From Sorangium cellulosum So ce56 (lineage in GTDB: Bacteria; Myxococcota_A; Polyangia; Polyangiales; Polyangiaceae), in NCBI RefSeq assembly GCF_000067165.1, contig NC_010162.1, positions 2,790,001 to 2,854,000 of the forward strand: a stretch of 64,000 bases of DNA, in the 5' to 3' direction. Made by a program: the position numbers and the translations under genes. Positions 34,979 through 47,028 of the stretch are shown one piece after another (position 1 is the stretch's first letter; each line of letters starts with the position of its first letter). The notes under the pieces are model-generated. The model was not told the origin of the DNA and did no database searches. It worked only from the letters and a program-made list of their open reading frames with translations.

Positions 34979-35033
34979 GCGGGGCCGGCGAGAGCGCCCT
35001 CGCCTCGTCCCCTCCCCGTATTGCCCTGCCTTC

Positions 35034-35360
35034 GTGCGGCCGCTCCTCCGGCTTGTCAGCGCCTTGGTCTTCCGCCTGCCCGGCCACACCGCCAGGAAGC
35101 TCTATAGGTTCGCGCTCGCCGAGCCGGGGAGCCTCTTCACGCTCCGCCTCGCCGCCGCGCGGACGCCCGACCTGCGGCGCCGCGCGCTCTACCTGCGCCA
35201 CGCGTCCGACGCGGTCCGGCACGCGCGCATGTTCCACGCCGCCGTCCGCGGCAGGCCCGGCGGTGCGCGGCGCCCGCCGAACCTGCACGCCGACGCCGAA
35301 GACATCCACGAAGCGCTCGGTGAAATCGGCTTTCTCGCGTGGCGCCAGAGAGCGCAGATT
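35034..35360 (+). pseudogene. Fragment of a ferritin-like-domain protein
   Basis: From GTG 35034 the frame reads VFRLPGHTARKLYRFALAEP, then RRALYLRHASDAVRHARMFH, which looks like the Glu/His helix of ferritin-like proteins with the usual Glu replaced. DIHEALGEIGFLAWRQR follows, then sense stops being family-like. The C-terminus is lost into unrelated sequence up to 35700, in which I find no gene. It is treated as a remnant; an intact small protein to 35501 is possible but less likely. Confidence 0.45.
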
Positions 35361-35714
35361 CAAGCACGTGCCTGGCACGCTGCTCATCCATGGTCCCGAG
35401 GCATGACCATCACCTTATTGACGCTCACGATGGTTGATGCTCGATCGCGCAGGCTGTTCGATGGCCATCGCGGAGGTGTGCGCTCCCGGTCACGGCCGTG
35501 ATGGTCGGCCCATCCCGCGGCCGTAGCTGCCGGAGTGCTCAGGCGCGTCAAGGGTGCCCGCGCCGGGGCGCCGCGGCTACGCCGCCTTTGGCCCGCCCTC
35601 CGCGCTCCGGCGACCGTCCCGTGCGGGCGATGGGCGAACGGAGCCTCCGGCGGGGGCTCCGGGCACCGGATGGCCATCAACCAGCGCGAGTGAAAAAGGG
35701 CCCAGGACCATCAT

Positions 35715-35870
35715 CTAGCCAGTTCGGTAACACACCTGCTCGGTGATCGGGATCATCGGCGTGGACAGCTCCGCTAGCCGGCTCTGCTGCACCCGGAGGC
35801 TCTCCTCCTGCAACGCTGCGCGCTAGCGCTCTACGTTCTCGCGCGCCGACATATCGAGCGCGAGCCGGGG
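35715..35870 (-). pseudogene. Fragment of an RsbR-like STAS protein
   Basis: The minus strand encodes DMSARENVER, a TAG at 35823-35825 where Gln is expected, then RAALQEESLRVQQSRLAELS and TPMIPITEQV. This is the linker leading into a STAS domain of the RsbR/anti-sigma-factor-antagonist type (usually ...ELSTPVIPI.D.V). The STAS domain itself is gone: the frame ends in TAG at 35715. It is a short relic. Confidence 0.55.
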
Positions 35871-35988
35871 GCTAGGCGAGCGCCTCCGCCGCCGCGGTAG
35901 CGAGCGTCGCGGCCCGCCGCCCCCGGCCCGCCGCTCCGCCATGGCGCCGACATGGGCGATAGCCCGGCGGGTTGTCGAAATTCGCGGC

Positions 35989-36160
35989 AAAAACGCGACG
36001 ACCAACAAACACCCGAAGCGCTGGGGGGCGGTGCTGCACGACGATGATCTCGCAGACGCGATCGTCGATCGGATCCTGCATCGTGGGCGGCTCTTGCGGC
36101 TCGACGGGCCGTCGGTGAGGACCAAGCACTTGCCCGAGGGCGAGCTGCGGGTGGATGATC
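35989..36160 (+). pseudogene. istB: C-terminal remnant of IS21 IstB helper ATPase
   Basis: KRWGAVLHDDDLADAIVDRI, then LHRGRLLRLDGPSVRTKHL, is the characteristic end of IstB. The ATP-binding domain is absent. With the istA fragment upstream this shows that an IS21 element once lay here and was split and eroded. The stretch 36161-36677 after it holds no gene I can support; a 13-bp direct repeat GCAGATTTTCCGG occurs at about 36178 and 36202. Confidence 0.7.
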
Positions 36161-36677
36161 AGGAGCAGGCTGGGCGCAGCAGATTTTCCGGACTGGCTGC
36201 CGCAGATTTTCCGGAACCCACACGGTCTTTCTGACGAGCGCGACGGCGCCCGCCTTTGCCGTAACCCGGTATATATCCGACAGGACTCGCTCCTCCGCCG
36301 AGCGCGTCCAGCGAAACCTGTCCGCGCGTCGCCGCCGAAGCCGTCGCTGCCGGCCTTCGATGAACCGCGCGGCGCCGCCATGACGACTCGCAGCACGAGC
36401 GTTCGGCGCGATCCGGTGCGCCCGTAGACGACTTGACGTCCTCGACGAAATCTGTTGCCGTGCTTGCCGTCTTCCGGATCGTCTGGGCCTGCGCAGTTGT
36501 GGGGAGTCATGCGGCAGTCCGTTGTTGAGGGGACCGGTGATCTGGGGGCGCGGCGCGCATGTCGCCCGCCGCGATAGTGCAGCTCAAATCGTTTGTGCTC
36601 GCGGCACAGGCTTCGGTGTCTGCCAAGGCCGTCTCGCTGCGCCGGTCAGCCCCGCCCATCCCAAGGAGGAGTTCTCG
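36161..36677. promoter_or_regulatory. Leader region of the eCIS operon, promoter not identified
   Basis: About 500 bp precede the sheath ATG. A TTGACG at 36433 has no acceptable -10 at 16-18 nt. A Shine-Dalgarno AAGGAGGA (36663-36670) lies 7 nt before ATG 36678. The operon promoter should be here or upstream of it; I cannot place it. Confidence 0.35.
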
Positions 36678-39065
<2,388 letters not shown>

Positions 39066-39088
39066 GAAGAATCGAGGAGGGACCGACC

Positions 39089-39613
<525 letters not shown>

Positions 39614-39615
39614 GG

Positions 39616-40341
39616 ATGCGCGGTCTATCGAGCGCTGGAGTCCTCCTGGCCTGGGAGGCCGGGCTGGAGCAGCACCCTCTGGACAGGGCGCTCTCCGTGC
39701 TCGGGACGGCCCATCCGGAGCTGGATCGCGGGGCGCTCGCGGCGCTCACCGTCGGCCAACGCGACAGCCTGCTGATCGCGCTGCGCCGGGGCACCTTCGG
39801 CGACTCGCTCGGCGGGTTCGCCGAGTGCGGCGCGTGCGGCGAGCGGCTGGAATTCGCGCTCTCCGCGCGCGATTTCCCGGTCGCCGCCGCGGTGTTCGAA
39901 GGTGAGGCGGAGATCGATGGACTCCGGATCCACTTCCGGCTGCCCACGAGCCGCGATCTCGCGGCCGTCGTGGGCGCGCGCTCGGTCGAGGCGGCGCGGC
40001 GGATGCTGCTCGAGCGCTGCGTGCTCGAGGCGGCGCAGGGCGATGCGCCGATCGACGGCGCATCGATCGCGGAGGAGGCGGTGCAGAAGCTCGCCGAGCG
40101 CATGGCCGAGCTGGACGCGGCGGCCGATCTGACGCTGGAGCTCGCGTGTCCAGCGTGCGGACACGCGTGGGAAACGGTGTTCGATATCGAGAGCTATTTC
40201 TGGGCCGAGATCGCGGCGCAGGCCGGGCGCCTGCTCGCGGAGGTCCACACGCTGGCCAGCGCCTACGGGTGGGACGAGGCGCGCATCCTCGGCATGAGCG
40301 CGGCGCGCCGGCAGGCGTACCTGGATAGGGTGGCCGGATGA
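39616..40341 (+). CDS. eCIS baseplate-assembly protein with two CxxC pairs
   Basis: Product of 241 aa, starting 3 bases after the tube stop. It contains two CxxC pairs (CGACGERLEF about residue 75, CPACGHAWE about 180), a likely split zinc ribbon, and LPTSRDLAAVVG with a following LLERCVLEAA. Comparable proteins lie at this position in eCIS loci and resemble T4-type baseplate hub assembly chaperones (PF12322-like). It is probably an assembly factor or minor tail component. Its stop overlaps the next ATG. Confidence 0.6.
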   Translation: MRGLSSAGVLLAWEAGLEQHPLDRALSVLGTAHPELDRGALAALTVGQRDSLLIALRRGTFGDSLGGFAECGACGERLEFALSARDFPVAAAVFEGEAEIDGLRIHFRLPTSRDLAAVVGARSVEAARRMLLERCVLEAAQGDAPIDGASIAEEAVQKLAERMAELDAAADLTLELACPACGHAWETVFDIESYFWAEIAAQAGRLLAEVHTLASAYGWDEARILGMSAARRQAYLDRVAG

Positions 40342-41402
40342 GCGATTTCCTCGGCCGGCTCGCGGGTCGCACGGTCGGCGTCGCGGATGTGGTGAAGCCG
40401 CTCGTGGCGTCGCGGTACGCGCCGGATCCGCGGCGGCCGGCCGCACCGTCGCCGTTTTCCATCGCGGAAGAGCGAGCGGTCGAGACACCTCCGGCATCGC
40501 CGTGGAGCGAGGTGGAGGGCGAACAGGTGGCGGGTGATGCGCCGCTCGTCGAGCGGACGGCGCCGGCGCGCCACGGCGAGGTGATGAGGCCCGCCGCGGT
40601 TCAGGCAGGCGAGGGCGCGATCGAGCCAAGCGCGCTGCTCTCCGAGGTGGGCGAACGCCCGCGCCAAAGCGCGGAGAAGTGGACCTCACGGCCGGCGTCG
40701 CCTGCTACGACCTCGGCGGTGCGCGCACGGATGGCCCCGACGGCTCCTCCGCTGTCGTCGATGGCGTCCAGCGCGCCGGCGCAGCCTGGAGCGGCGCCCG
40801 CGGCGGCCCCTCCGCTGTCGTCGATGGCGTCCAGCGTGCCGCGGCAGCTCGGTCCAGCGCCGTCGATGGGGGCGGGTCCCCCGGCGTCCTCGCCCGTTCC
40901 CAGCAGAGGCCTCCCGGCGCATCACTCGGGGCCCGCGATGCCTGCGGCCGTGTCGGCTACCCGCGCCGCCACGGCGGCGCGCCCAACGGCGGCGCGCCCA
41001 ACGGCGCCGCACGGCGACGCGAGCACGCCCACGCGAGGCCGGACCGAAGCGGTGATCGGCCCGCAGGCCGCGCTCTCGCCCTTCGCCCCGGAGGCCGAGG
41101 CGCTGCTCGTCCCCGACGCGCAGCTGGTACAGCACGCCCCGCCCCTTGGGCGCGCCACGCCCCGCGCAGGCGGCGCGACCTCCATCGAGAGGGCCGAGCC
41201 GGGAGCGCAAACGGCGGATCCGAGCGCTCCCACGACGGCTCCCGCGCCCGCGCAGGCTGCGCCCACCATCCGCGTGAGCATCGGCCGCATCGAGGTCCGC
41301 GCCGCGCCGCCGCCGCCTTCCCCCGCGCCCAGCCCGGAGCGACCGCGGCCGCCGCTCCTCGGTCTCCAGGACTACCTTGCGCAGCAGGGAGCGCGCCGAT
41401 GA
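40338..41402 (+). CDS. Ala/Pro-rich eCIS protein with conserved C-terminal motif
   Basis: Product of 354 aa, coupled by overlap on both sides. Most of it is disordered Ala/Pro/Ser. A 21-residue module (APPLSSMASS...) is duplicated at 40746 and 40809, 63 bp apart. The folded parts are a short N-terminus (SDFLGRLAGRTVGVADVVKP) and the C-terminal TIRVSIGRIEVRA plus LLGLQDYLAQQG, a motif pair I know from eCIS operons next to the cap gene. No tape-measure protein is evident elsewhere, so a structural or length role cannot be excluded, though the sequence does not show the usual coiled coil. Confidence 0.6.
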   Translation: MSDFLGRLAGRTVGVADVVKPLVASRYAPDPRRPAAPSPFSIAEERAVETPPASPWSEVEGEQVAGDAPLVERTAPARHGEVMRPAAVQAGEGAIEPSALLSEVGERPRQSAEKWTSRPASPATTSAVRARMAPTAPPLSSMASSAPAQPGAAPAAAPPLSSMASSVPRQLGPAPSMGAGPPASSPVPSRGLPAHHSGPAMPAAVSATRAATAARPTAARPTAPHGDASTPTRGRTEAVIGPQAALSPFAPEAEALLVPDAQLVQHAPPLGRATPRAGGATSIERAEPGAQTADPSAPTTAPAPAQAAPTIRVSIGRIEVRAAPPPPSPAPSPERPRPPLLGLQDYLAQQGARR

Positions 41403-42697
41403 GCAACTCGCTCGCGATCGCCACCGTCACCGCCACGCTCCAGCGGCTGGTGAGCGCGGCGCTCGACGTCGCGGCGGACAGCCTGAAGGTGTCGCCCGGC
41501 ACGCTCTCGGTGAGCACCGTCCGGCCGACCGTGGGCACGGCCGGGCTCACCAAGAAGGGCGTCAACATCTACCTGTTCCAGGTCACGCCCAATCCCTCGG
41601 CGCGCAACGACGATCTCCCGACGCGAAGGTCCGGCGGCGAGGCCGTGCAGCGGCCGCGGGTCGCGATCGATCTGCACTACCTCTTCAGCTTTCACGGGGC
41701 AGACAAGTTCTGGGAGGCGCAGCGCGCCCTGGGGATCACGCTTCAGACGCTGCACGCGCGCCCGGTGCTCAGCCGCGAGATGATCGCCGCCACCATCAGC
41801 GCGCTCGGCGACAGCGAGGGGTTCGAGTTCATGAAGACCTCGAACCTGGCCGACGCCATCGAACCCGTCCGCATCACGCTCGAGACGCTCAGCCTGGAGG
41901 AGATCTCGAAGATCTGGTCGGTGCTCTTCCAGACGCCGTACGACCTCTCGGTGGTCTGCCGCGCCTCGGTCGTCATCGTCGAGGCGGAGGAGACGCCGGC
42001 GCCCTCGCTCCCGGTCCACGCCGTCGCGGTGCGCGCGGTGCCCTTCGCGGCGCCATGGGTCGGCGAGGTGACGAACGCCGCGCGCCATGTGCCCATCGTC
42101 GGCGACAGCACGCTTTCCGTGCGGGGGCGCGCGTTGCGCGGCGACGTCACGCAGGTCGTCATCGACGGCGTGCCCGCGCCGAACGGGCCGGATTTTCTGG
42201 GCGACGCGGAGCTCCGCTTCGATCTCGGCGGACTCCCGGCCCCGCTCGCGGCCGGCGTGCACGGGCTCCAGGTCGCGCACGCGGTGCAGGTTGGCGAGCC
42301 GCCGTCCTCTCGGCTCGGGTCGTCGTCGAACGTGGTCCCCTTTGTGGTGCACCCGCGCGTAACCGCCGTCGCGACGGGGCCCCTCACGACGAAGACGGTG
42401 GCCGGCGAGACGCTCTGCACCGGCCGCGTCACGCTGACCTTCGGCGCCGCCGTGGGCCGAGCGCAGCGCGCGGTCGTGCTCCTCAGCCGCGTCTCGCCGG
42501 CTGCGTCGCCGCGGGCCTACGCCTTCGAGGCCAAGCCGCGCCCGAGCGGGCCAGCCGATCCGCTCACCACGCTCACGATCGACTTCGACGTCGCTGACGT
42601 GAGCGCGGGGACGTATGCGGTCCGCGCGCAGATCGACGGCGCAGACAGCGCGCTCGTCGCCGCGGCCGAGGACTACCCGAGGGTGACGCTCTCATGA
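41399..42697 (+). CDS. eCIS DUF4255 cap/terminator protein
   Basis: Product of 432 aa. The N-terminal about 190 residues are DUF4255 (Pvc16_N): SNSLAIATVTATLQRLVSAA, KKGVNIYLFQVTPNPSARND, DLHYLFSFHGADKFWEAQRALG. The following 240 residues are beta-sandwich-like with Ig/IPT features (DVTQVVIDGVPAPNG). In AFP and PVC the DUF4255 protein caps the tube and sheath at the distal end and terminates length. ATGA overlaps join it to both neighbours. Confidence 0.88.
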   Translation: MSNSLAIATVTATLQRLVSAALDVAADSLKVSPGTLSVSTVRPTVGTAGLTKKGVNIYLFQVTPNPSARNDDLPTRRSGGEAVQRPRVAIDLHYLFSFHGADKFWEAQRALGITLQTLHARPVLSREMIAATISALGDSEGFEFMKTSNLADAIEPVRITLETLSLEEISKIWSVLFQTPYDLSVVCRASVVIVEAEETPAPSLPVHAVAVRAVPFAAPWVGEVTNAARHVPIVGDSTLSVRGRALRGDVTQVVIDGVPAPNGPDFLGDAELRFDLGGLPAPLAAGVHGLQVAHAVQVGEPPSSRLGSSSNVVPFVVHPRVTAVATGPLTTKTVAGETLCTGRVTLTFGAAVGRAQRAVVLLSRVSPAASPRAYAFEAKPRPSGPADPLTTLTIDFDVADVSAGTYAVRAQIDGADSALVAAAEDYPRVTLS

Positions 42698-44637
42698 CGG
42701 GCGAGCCGTGGATCCGCGCGAACCAGCGCGCCTTCAGCGCGGCGCTCGACGAGGTGCGCTCGCTGCTCGAGCGCCACGCGCGGTCGCCGGGCGGCGCCCC
42801 CCGCCCGGACGAGGCGCCCGCGCCAGCGGGGGAGGCGTCGCCCGCGCAGGGCAGCCCGCCGGCCCTGGATCTCGTGTGCTCCGCGTTCGGGCTCTCGTCG
42901 TTCGAGCGCCGCGTGCTGGTCCTCTGCGCGGGGATCGAGCTCTGCTCGGATTTCCCCGCGCTCTGTGCGGCGGCGCAGGGCAATGCGCGCTCCACCCACG
43001 CGACCTTCTCGCTCGCGCTCGCCGCCTTTCCCGACGCGCACTGGAACGCGCTCGTGTCGTTCGCGCCGCTGCGCCGCTACCGGCTCATCGAGCTCGATCG
43101 CGGCGCCGGCCTCACGTCGGCGCCGCTGCGCATCGACGAGTGGGCGCTGCACTGGCTCACGGGTACGCCCTCGCTCGATGAGCGGCTGCGCGACCTTGCG
43201 CAGCCGCTCATCGCGGCGCGCGATCTCGTGCCGACGCACCGGCGCATCGCCGAGCGTATCGCACGCCTCGCCGAGGGCCCGGCCGCGGCCGCGGTCATCC
43301 AGCTCTGCGGGGCTGATCGCGCGACGCGGCGCGAGATCGCGGCCGGCGCGGCGGCGCTCCGCGGCGGCGGCGTCGTCGCGGTACGAGCGGCGTACCTGCA
43401 TGCCGCCGATCGCGACCTCGTCGCCTCGCTCCTGGAGCGGGAGGTGTTGCTCTCAAGCGGCACCATCCTGATCGAGATCGACGACGACGAGCCGCCCGAG
43501 GCGCTCCGCGCCGTGGCCATGCTCGCGGATCGTCCGGCGTTGCCGGTCGTCGTGAGCAGCGCCGCGCCGGTGCGCGCCGGCGCGCGCCCGGTGATCCGCG
43601 TCGACGCGCACCGGCCGGCCCGCGCCGAGCAGCGGGCCTTGTGGCAGGCCGCTGTCGGCGCCGAGGACGCGGAACGCTCCGGCGAGATCGAGCGCGTCGT
43701 GCAGCAGTTCGATCTCGGCCGCGAGGCGATCTTCGCCGCCGCCGCCTACGCGCGCAGCGACCTCGAGAGCGGCAACGGCGACCCGCGGCTGTCGCTGTGG
43801 AGCGCGTGCCGCGCCCAGATCCGCCCGCGCCTCGCGGATCTCGCGCAGCACATCCCGACGGTGGCCGGGTGGGACGACCTGATCCTGCCGCCGGCGCAGA
43901 TCGCGCTGCTCCGCGAGATCGGGGCGCACGTGCGGCACCGGGCCTGCGTACTCGACGACTGGGGCTTCGGCAAGGCCACGCGCGGGCTCGGCGTGAGCGC
44001 GCTCTTCGCCGGCGCGAGCGGCACCGGCAAGACGATGGCGGCCGAGGTGCTGGCCCGCGAGCTGGAGATGGATCTCCACCGCGTCGACCTGAGCCAGGTG
44101 GTCAGCAAGTACATCGGCGAGACGGAGAAGAACCTGCGCCGCGTCTTCGACGCCGCCGAGGACGGCGCCACAGTCCTGCTCTTCGACGAGGCCGACGCGC
44201 TCTTCGGCAAGCGGAGCGAGGTGAAGGACAGCCACGATCGTTTCGCCAACATCGAGGTCAGCTACCTCCTCCAGCGGATGGAGAGCTACCGCGGCCTCGC
44301 CATCCTGACGACCAACATGATGGAGGCGCTCGACGACGCATTTCTCCGGCGCATCCGCTTCGTGGTGCAGTTCCCGATGCCCGACGCGGCGCTGCGCCGG
44401 GCCATCTGGCAGCGCGCCTTCCCGCCGGCCACGCCGACCGAGGGGCTCGACTGCGGCAAGCTCGCGCGGCTCGACGTGGCCGGGGGCAACATCCGTAACA
44501 TCGCCATCGGAGCGGCGTTCCTCGCGGCCGAGCGCGGCGAGCCCGTGCGCATGGGCCACGTCCTCCGCTCCGCGCGGACGGAGTACGCCAAGCTCCAGCG
44601 GCCGATCACCGAGATCGACCTAGGAGGCCTCTCGTGA
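42694..44637 (+). CDS. eCIS AAA+ ATPase
   Basis: Product of 647 aa. The C-terminal half has Walker A GASGTGKTMAAE (about residue 440), Walker B TVLLFDEADALFG (about 493) and sensor text AILTTNM, with an arginine finger region DDAFLRRIRF. The N-terminal half is the winged/helical domain usual in Afp15/Pvc15-type ATPases. These enzymes are cytosolic, are needed for cargo loading or particle assembly, and are a hallmark of eCIS as opposed to phages. Coupled to its neighbours by overlaps. Confidence 0.92.
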   Translation: MTGEPWIRANQRAFSAALDEVRSLLERHARSPGGAPRPDEAPAPAGEASPAQGSPPALDLVCSAFGLSSFERRVLVLCAGIELCSDFPALCAAAQGNARSTHATFSLALAAFPDAHWNALVSFAPLRRYRLIELDRGAGLTSAPLRIDEWALHWLTGTPSLDERLRDLAQPLIAARDLVPTHRRIAERIARLAEGPAAAAVIQLCGADRATRREIAAGAAALRGGGVVAVRAAYLHAADRDLVASLLEREVLLSSGTILIEIDDDEPPEALRAVAMLADRPALPVVVSSAAPVRAGARPVIRVDAHRPARAEQRALWQAAVGAEDAERSGEIERVVQQFDLGREAIFAAAAYARSDLESGNGDPRLSLWSACRAQIRPRLADLAQHIPTVAGWDDLILPPAQIALLREIGAHVRHRACVLDDWGFGKATRGLGVSALFAGASGTGKTMAAEVLARELEMDLHRVDLSQVVSKYIGETEKNLRRVFDAAEDGATVLLFDEADALFGKRSEVKDSHDRFANIEVSYLLQRMESYRGLAILTTNMMEALDDAFLRRIRFVVQFPMPDAALRRAIWQRAFPPATPTEGLDCGKLARLDVAGGNIRNIAIGAAFLAAERGEPVRMGHVLRSARTEYAKLQRPITEIDLGGLS

Positions 44638-44897
44638 GCCAGCGCCCCTCCGTCGAGCTGCACATCGACGAGCTCGTGCTCGACGGCTTCGCCCCCGAGG
44701 CCCGCCGCCACATCGGCGATGCGCTCCAGCGTGAGCTCCTGCGGCTGCTCCGGGAGCAGCCGCTCTCCACCGCGATCGCGGCGTACGACGGGCTCGGTCG
44801 CCTCGACGCCGGCACGTTCAACGCCGACCCGGGCGCGAGCCCCGAACAGATCGGCGCCGCCGTCGCGCGCGCCGTCCACGGGGGGCTCCAGCGATGA
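44634..44897 (+). CDS. Small conserved eCIS protein
   Basis: Product of 87 aa starting at GTG 44634 inside the ATPase stop (GTGA). It reads VELHIDELVLDGFAPEARRH and then an amphipathic helix. Similar short proteins with an ELxLxGF motif occur beside eCIS ATPases. Function is unknown; the tight coupling suggests a fixed ratio to the ATPase, perhaps as adaptor. There is no signal peptide. Confidence 0.65.
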   Translation: MSQRPSVELHIDELVLDGFAPEARRHIGDALQRELLRLLREQPLSTAIAAYDGLGRLDAGTFNADPGASPEQIGAAVARAVHGGLQR

Positions 44898-44930
44898 TCA
44901 CGGTCACGGCCACGCGAAAGGAGGGAGCGC

Positions 44931-45575
44931 ATGTCGTTCCCTGGTAGCCCGAAGGTCTTCAAGGGCGCGATCATCGGGCTCGACCCGTTCAACCCGGTCG
45001 CGAGCACCATCGTGTTCCAGTACAACCCGGACACGCTGACGCGCACCATCACGCCCAACGCCGTGGGCGGCACCAACCCGGGCGAAGCGTTGCGGCTCAA
45101 CGGGCCGCCCAACGAGACGATCTCGCTCACGGTCGAGATCGACGCCACCGACCAGCTCGAGCAGGGCTCGCAGCTCGCGACGAGCGTGGGCCTCTACCCG
45201 GCGATCGCGTCCCTGGAGATGCTGCTGTACCCCAAATCGGCGCTGGTGATCGCCAACCAGGTCCTCGCCGCGGTCGGCATCATCGAGGTCATCCCGCCGG
45301 AGGCGCCGCTCACCCTGCTCGTCTGGGGCCCGAAGCGCATCGTCCCGGTGCGGCTCACCAACCTGACGATCACGGAGGAGGCGTTCGATCCCGCGCTCAA
45401 CCCGATCCGCGCCAAGGCGACGCTCTCGCTGAAGGTGCTCACGTACCAGGATCTCGGGCTGCTCAGCGTGGGCGGCGCGCTCTCGATGGCGAACCAGGTG
45501 ATCAAGGAGGCGCTCGCGACGATCAACGGCGTGGGCGCGGTGTCGGGGGCGCTCTCGTTCAGCGTCGGCGGGTAG
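44931..45575 (+). CDS. eCIS CIS-tube domain protein (hub/tube adaptor)
   Basis: Product of 214 aa with AAGGAGGG before ATG 44931. It shows the CIS_tube N-terminal domain (PF19266): IVFQYNPDTLTRTITPNAVG, LNGPPNETISLTVEIDATDQ, then VPVRLTNLTITEEAFDPALN. In Afp7/Pvc7 this domain is fused to a LysM domain and adapts the tube to the spike hub. Here the LysM part is the separate next gene, so the ancestral unit is split in two. Confidence 0.85.
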   Translation: MSFPGSPKVFKGAIIGLDPFNPVASTIVFQYNPDTLTRTITPNAVGGTNPGEALRLNGPPNETISLTVEIDATDQLEQGSQLATSVGLYPAIASLEMLLYPKSALVIANQVLAAVGIIEVIPPEAPLTLLVWGPKRIVPVRLTNLTITEEAFDPALNPIRAKATLSLKVLTYQDLGLLSVGGALSMANQVIKEALATINGVGAVSGALSFSVGG

Positions 45576-45597
45576 GCGGGTCGAGGAGGCTGAAACC

Positions 45598-45900
45598 ATG
45601 TTCGATGCGAACAGCCGCTATGCGAAGGTCGAGGAGGCGACGATCGCCGTCGCCGACGGGGGCGGCGAGCCGCGGACGGTGCGCTACAAGCGCCGGCGCT
45701 TCATCCCTCAAGGCGAGGGCGCGGTGGTGCTCCTCGAGCACACGGTGCGCGACGGCGATCGCCTCGACAACATCACCGCGCGCTACCTGGGCGATCCCAC
45801 GCAGTTCTGGCGCGTGTGCGACGCAAACGGCGCGGTCCGGCCGGACGAGCTGACCGAGGTCGCCGGGCGCCGCATCAAGATCTCCATGCCTTCGCCCTGA
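45598..45900 (+). CDS. eCIS LysM-domain baseplate protein
   Basis: Product of 100 aa, GAGGAGG upstream. The second half is a LysM-like fold: HTVRDGDRLDNITARYLGDP, then TQFWRVCDANG and GRRIKISMP. Phage and eCIS baseplates use such LysM/gp53-like modules to connect the hub to the wedge. It stands directly after the CIS-tube gene, the C-terminal half of an Afp7-type protein made separately. Confidence 0.85.
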   Translation: MFDANSRYAKVEEATIAVADGGGEPRTVRYKRRRFIPQGEGAVVLLEHTVRDGDRLDNITARYLGDPTQFWRVCDANGAVRPDELTEVAGRRIKISMPSP

Positions 45901-45912
45901 GGGAGCCCGCCG

Positions 45913-47028
45913 TTGTTCGCGAGCCTGCTCGGAATCCGCCTGCTCGTCTGGATGGGCCGCACCATCCCGGCGCCGCCCCCTCCCGGCCTCCTCGACACGC
46001 TGGGTGAGGTGGAGGTGACGAACGACGCGCGCAGCGGCGACGGCTTCCGCCTGACGTTCACGGTCACCAAGGGCCTCCTCGATTACGACGCGATCACCGC
46101 CGGCGCGCTGGAACCCATGACCCGCGTGGTGATCGCCGCCGTCATGGGGGTCGTGCCCGAGGTGCTGATCGACGGCGTGATCACCCACCAGCAGCTCGCG
46201 CCGAGCCAGGAGCCCGGCGCCTCGACGCTCACGGTGATGGGTCACGACCTGCGCACCGCGCTCGACCTCACCGAGCGCAACGCCAAGTACGAGAACCAGC
46301 CGGACTTCATCATCTTCAACCAGCTCATCGCGCGCTACCCGCAGTTCGGGCTCGTGCCCGTGGCGATGCCGACCACGAGCATCCCCATCATGCTCCAGCG
46401 CACCCCGCGGCAGGCGGAGACCGATCTCGCGTTCATCGAGCGGATGGCGCAGCGCAACGGCTACGTGTTCTACATCGAGCCCGTCACGGTCGGGGTCAAC
46501 ACGGCCTATTTCGGGCCGCCCAGCCGCGTCGGGCTCCCGCAGCCGGCGCTGACCATGAACATGGGCGCGGACTCGAACCTGAAGAGCCTCTCGTTCAGCA
46601 ACGACGCGCTCGCGCCCACGGGCGTCGAGGGCACGTTCGTCGAGCCGTTCACCCGCACCGCGCTGCCGATCCCGCCGCTGCCGTCGTTGCGCGTGCCGCC
46701 GCTCGCGTCGTCGGCGGCGGCGCCGCTCCGCACACGGCTCGCGCGCGACGCCGCGCACCAGGGGCCGACCGACGCCGCGCTGACGGCGCTCGCCGCATCC
46801 ATGAACGCGGCCGATCCGGTGCGCGGGCAGGGCGAGCTCGACGGCGTGCGGTACGGGTCGGTGCTGCGCGCGCGGCGGCTCGTGGGCGTGCGCGGCGCAG
46901 GCTTCGCGCACAACGGCAACTACTACGTCGAGCGGGTCACGCACCTGATCCGACGCGGCAGCTACACGCAGCAGTTCAGCTTGAGCAGGGAAGGCACCGG
47001 CGCGCTGCTGCCGGTGGTGCGGCCATGA
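45913..47028 (+). CDS. eCIS baseplate hub protein (gp27/gpD-like)
   Basis: Product of 371 aa from an unusual TTG start at 45913, supported by GAGGGAG 6-8 nt before it. The sequence follows the late-control D/gp27 fold: DARSGDGFRLTFTVTKGLLD, TVMGHDLRTALDLTERN, then LAFIERMAQRNGYVFYIEPV. The C-terminal YVERVTHLIRRGSYTQQFSL closes the hub domain. It forms the trimeric base on which the spike sits. The stop overlaps the spike ATG. Confidence 0.88.
   Translation: MFASLLGIRLLVWMGRTIPAPPPPGLLDTLGEVEVTNDARSGDGFRLTFTVTKGLLDYDAITAGALEPMTRVVIAAVMGVVPEVLIDGVITHQQLAPSQEPGASTLTVMGHDLRTALDLTERNAKYENQPDFIIFNQLIARYPQFGLVPVAMPTTSIPIMLQRTPRQAETDLAFIERMAQRNGYVFYIEPVTVGVNTAYFGPPSRVGLPQPALTMNMGADSNLKSLSFSNDALAPTGVEGTFVEPFTRTALPIPPLPSLRVPPLASSAAAPLRTRLARDAAHQGPTDAALTALAASMNAADPVRGQGELDGVRYGSVLRARRLVGVRGAGFAHNGNYYVERVTHLIRRGSYTQQFSLSREGTGALLPVVRP

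Noticed and set aside
36433..36461. TTGACG as -35 of an eCIS operon promoter
   Set aside because: No acceptable -10 hexamer at 16-18 bp.
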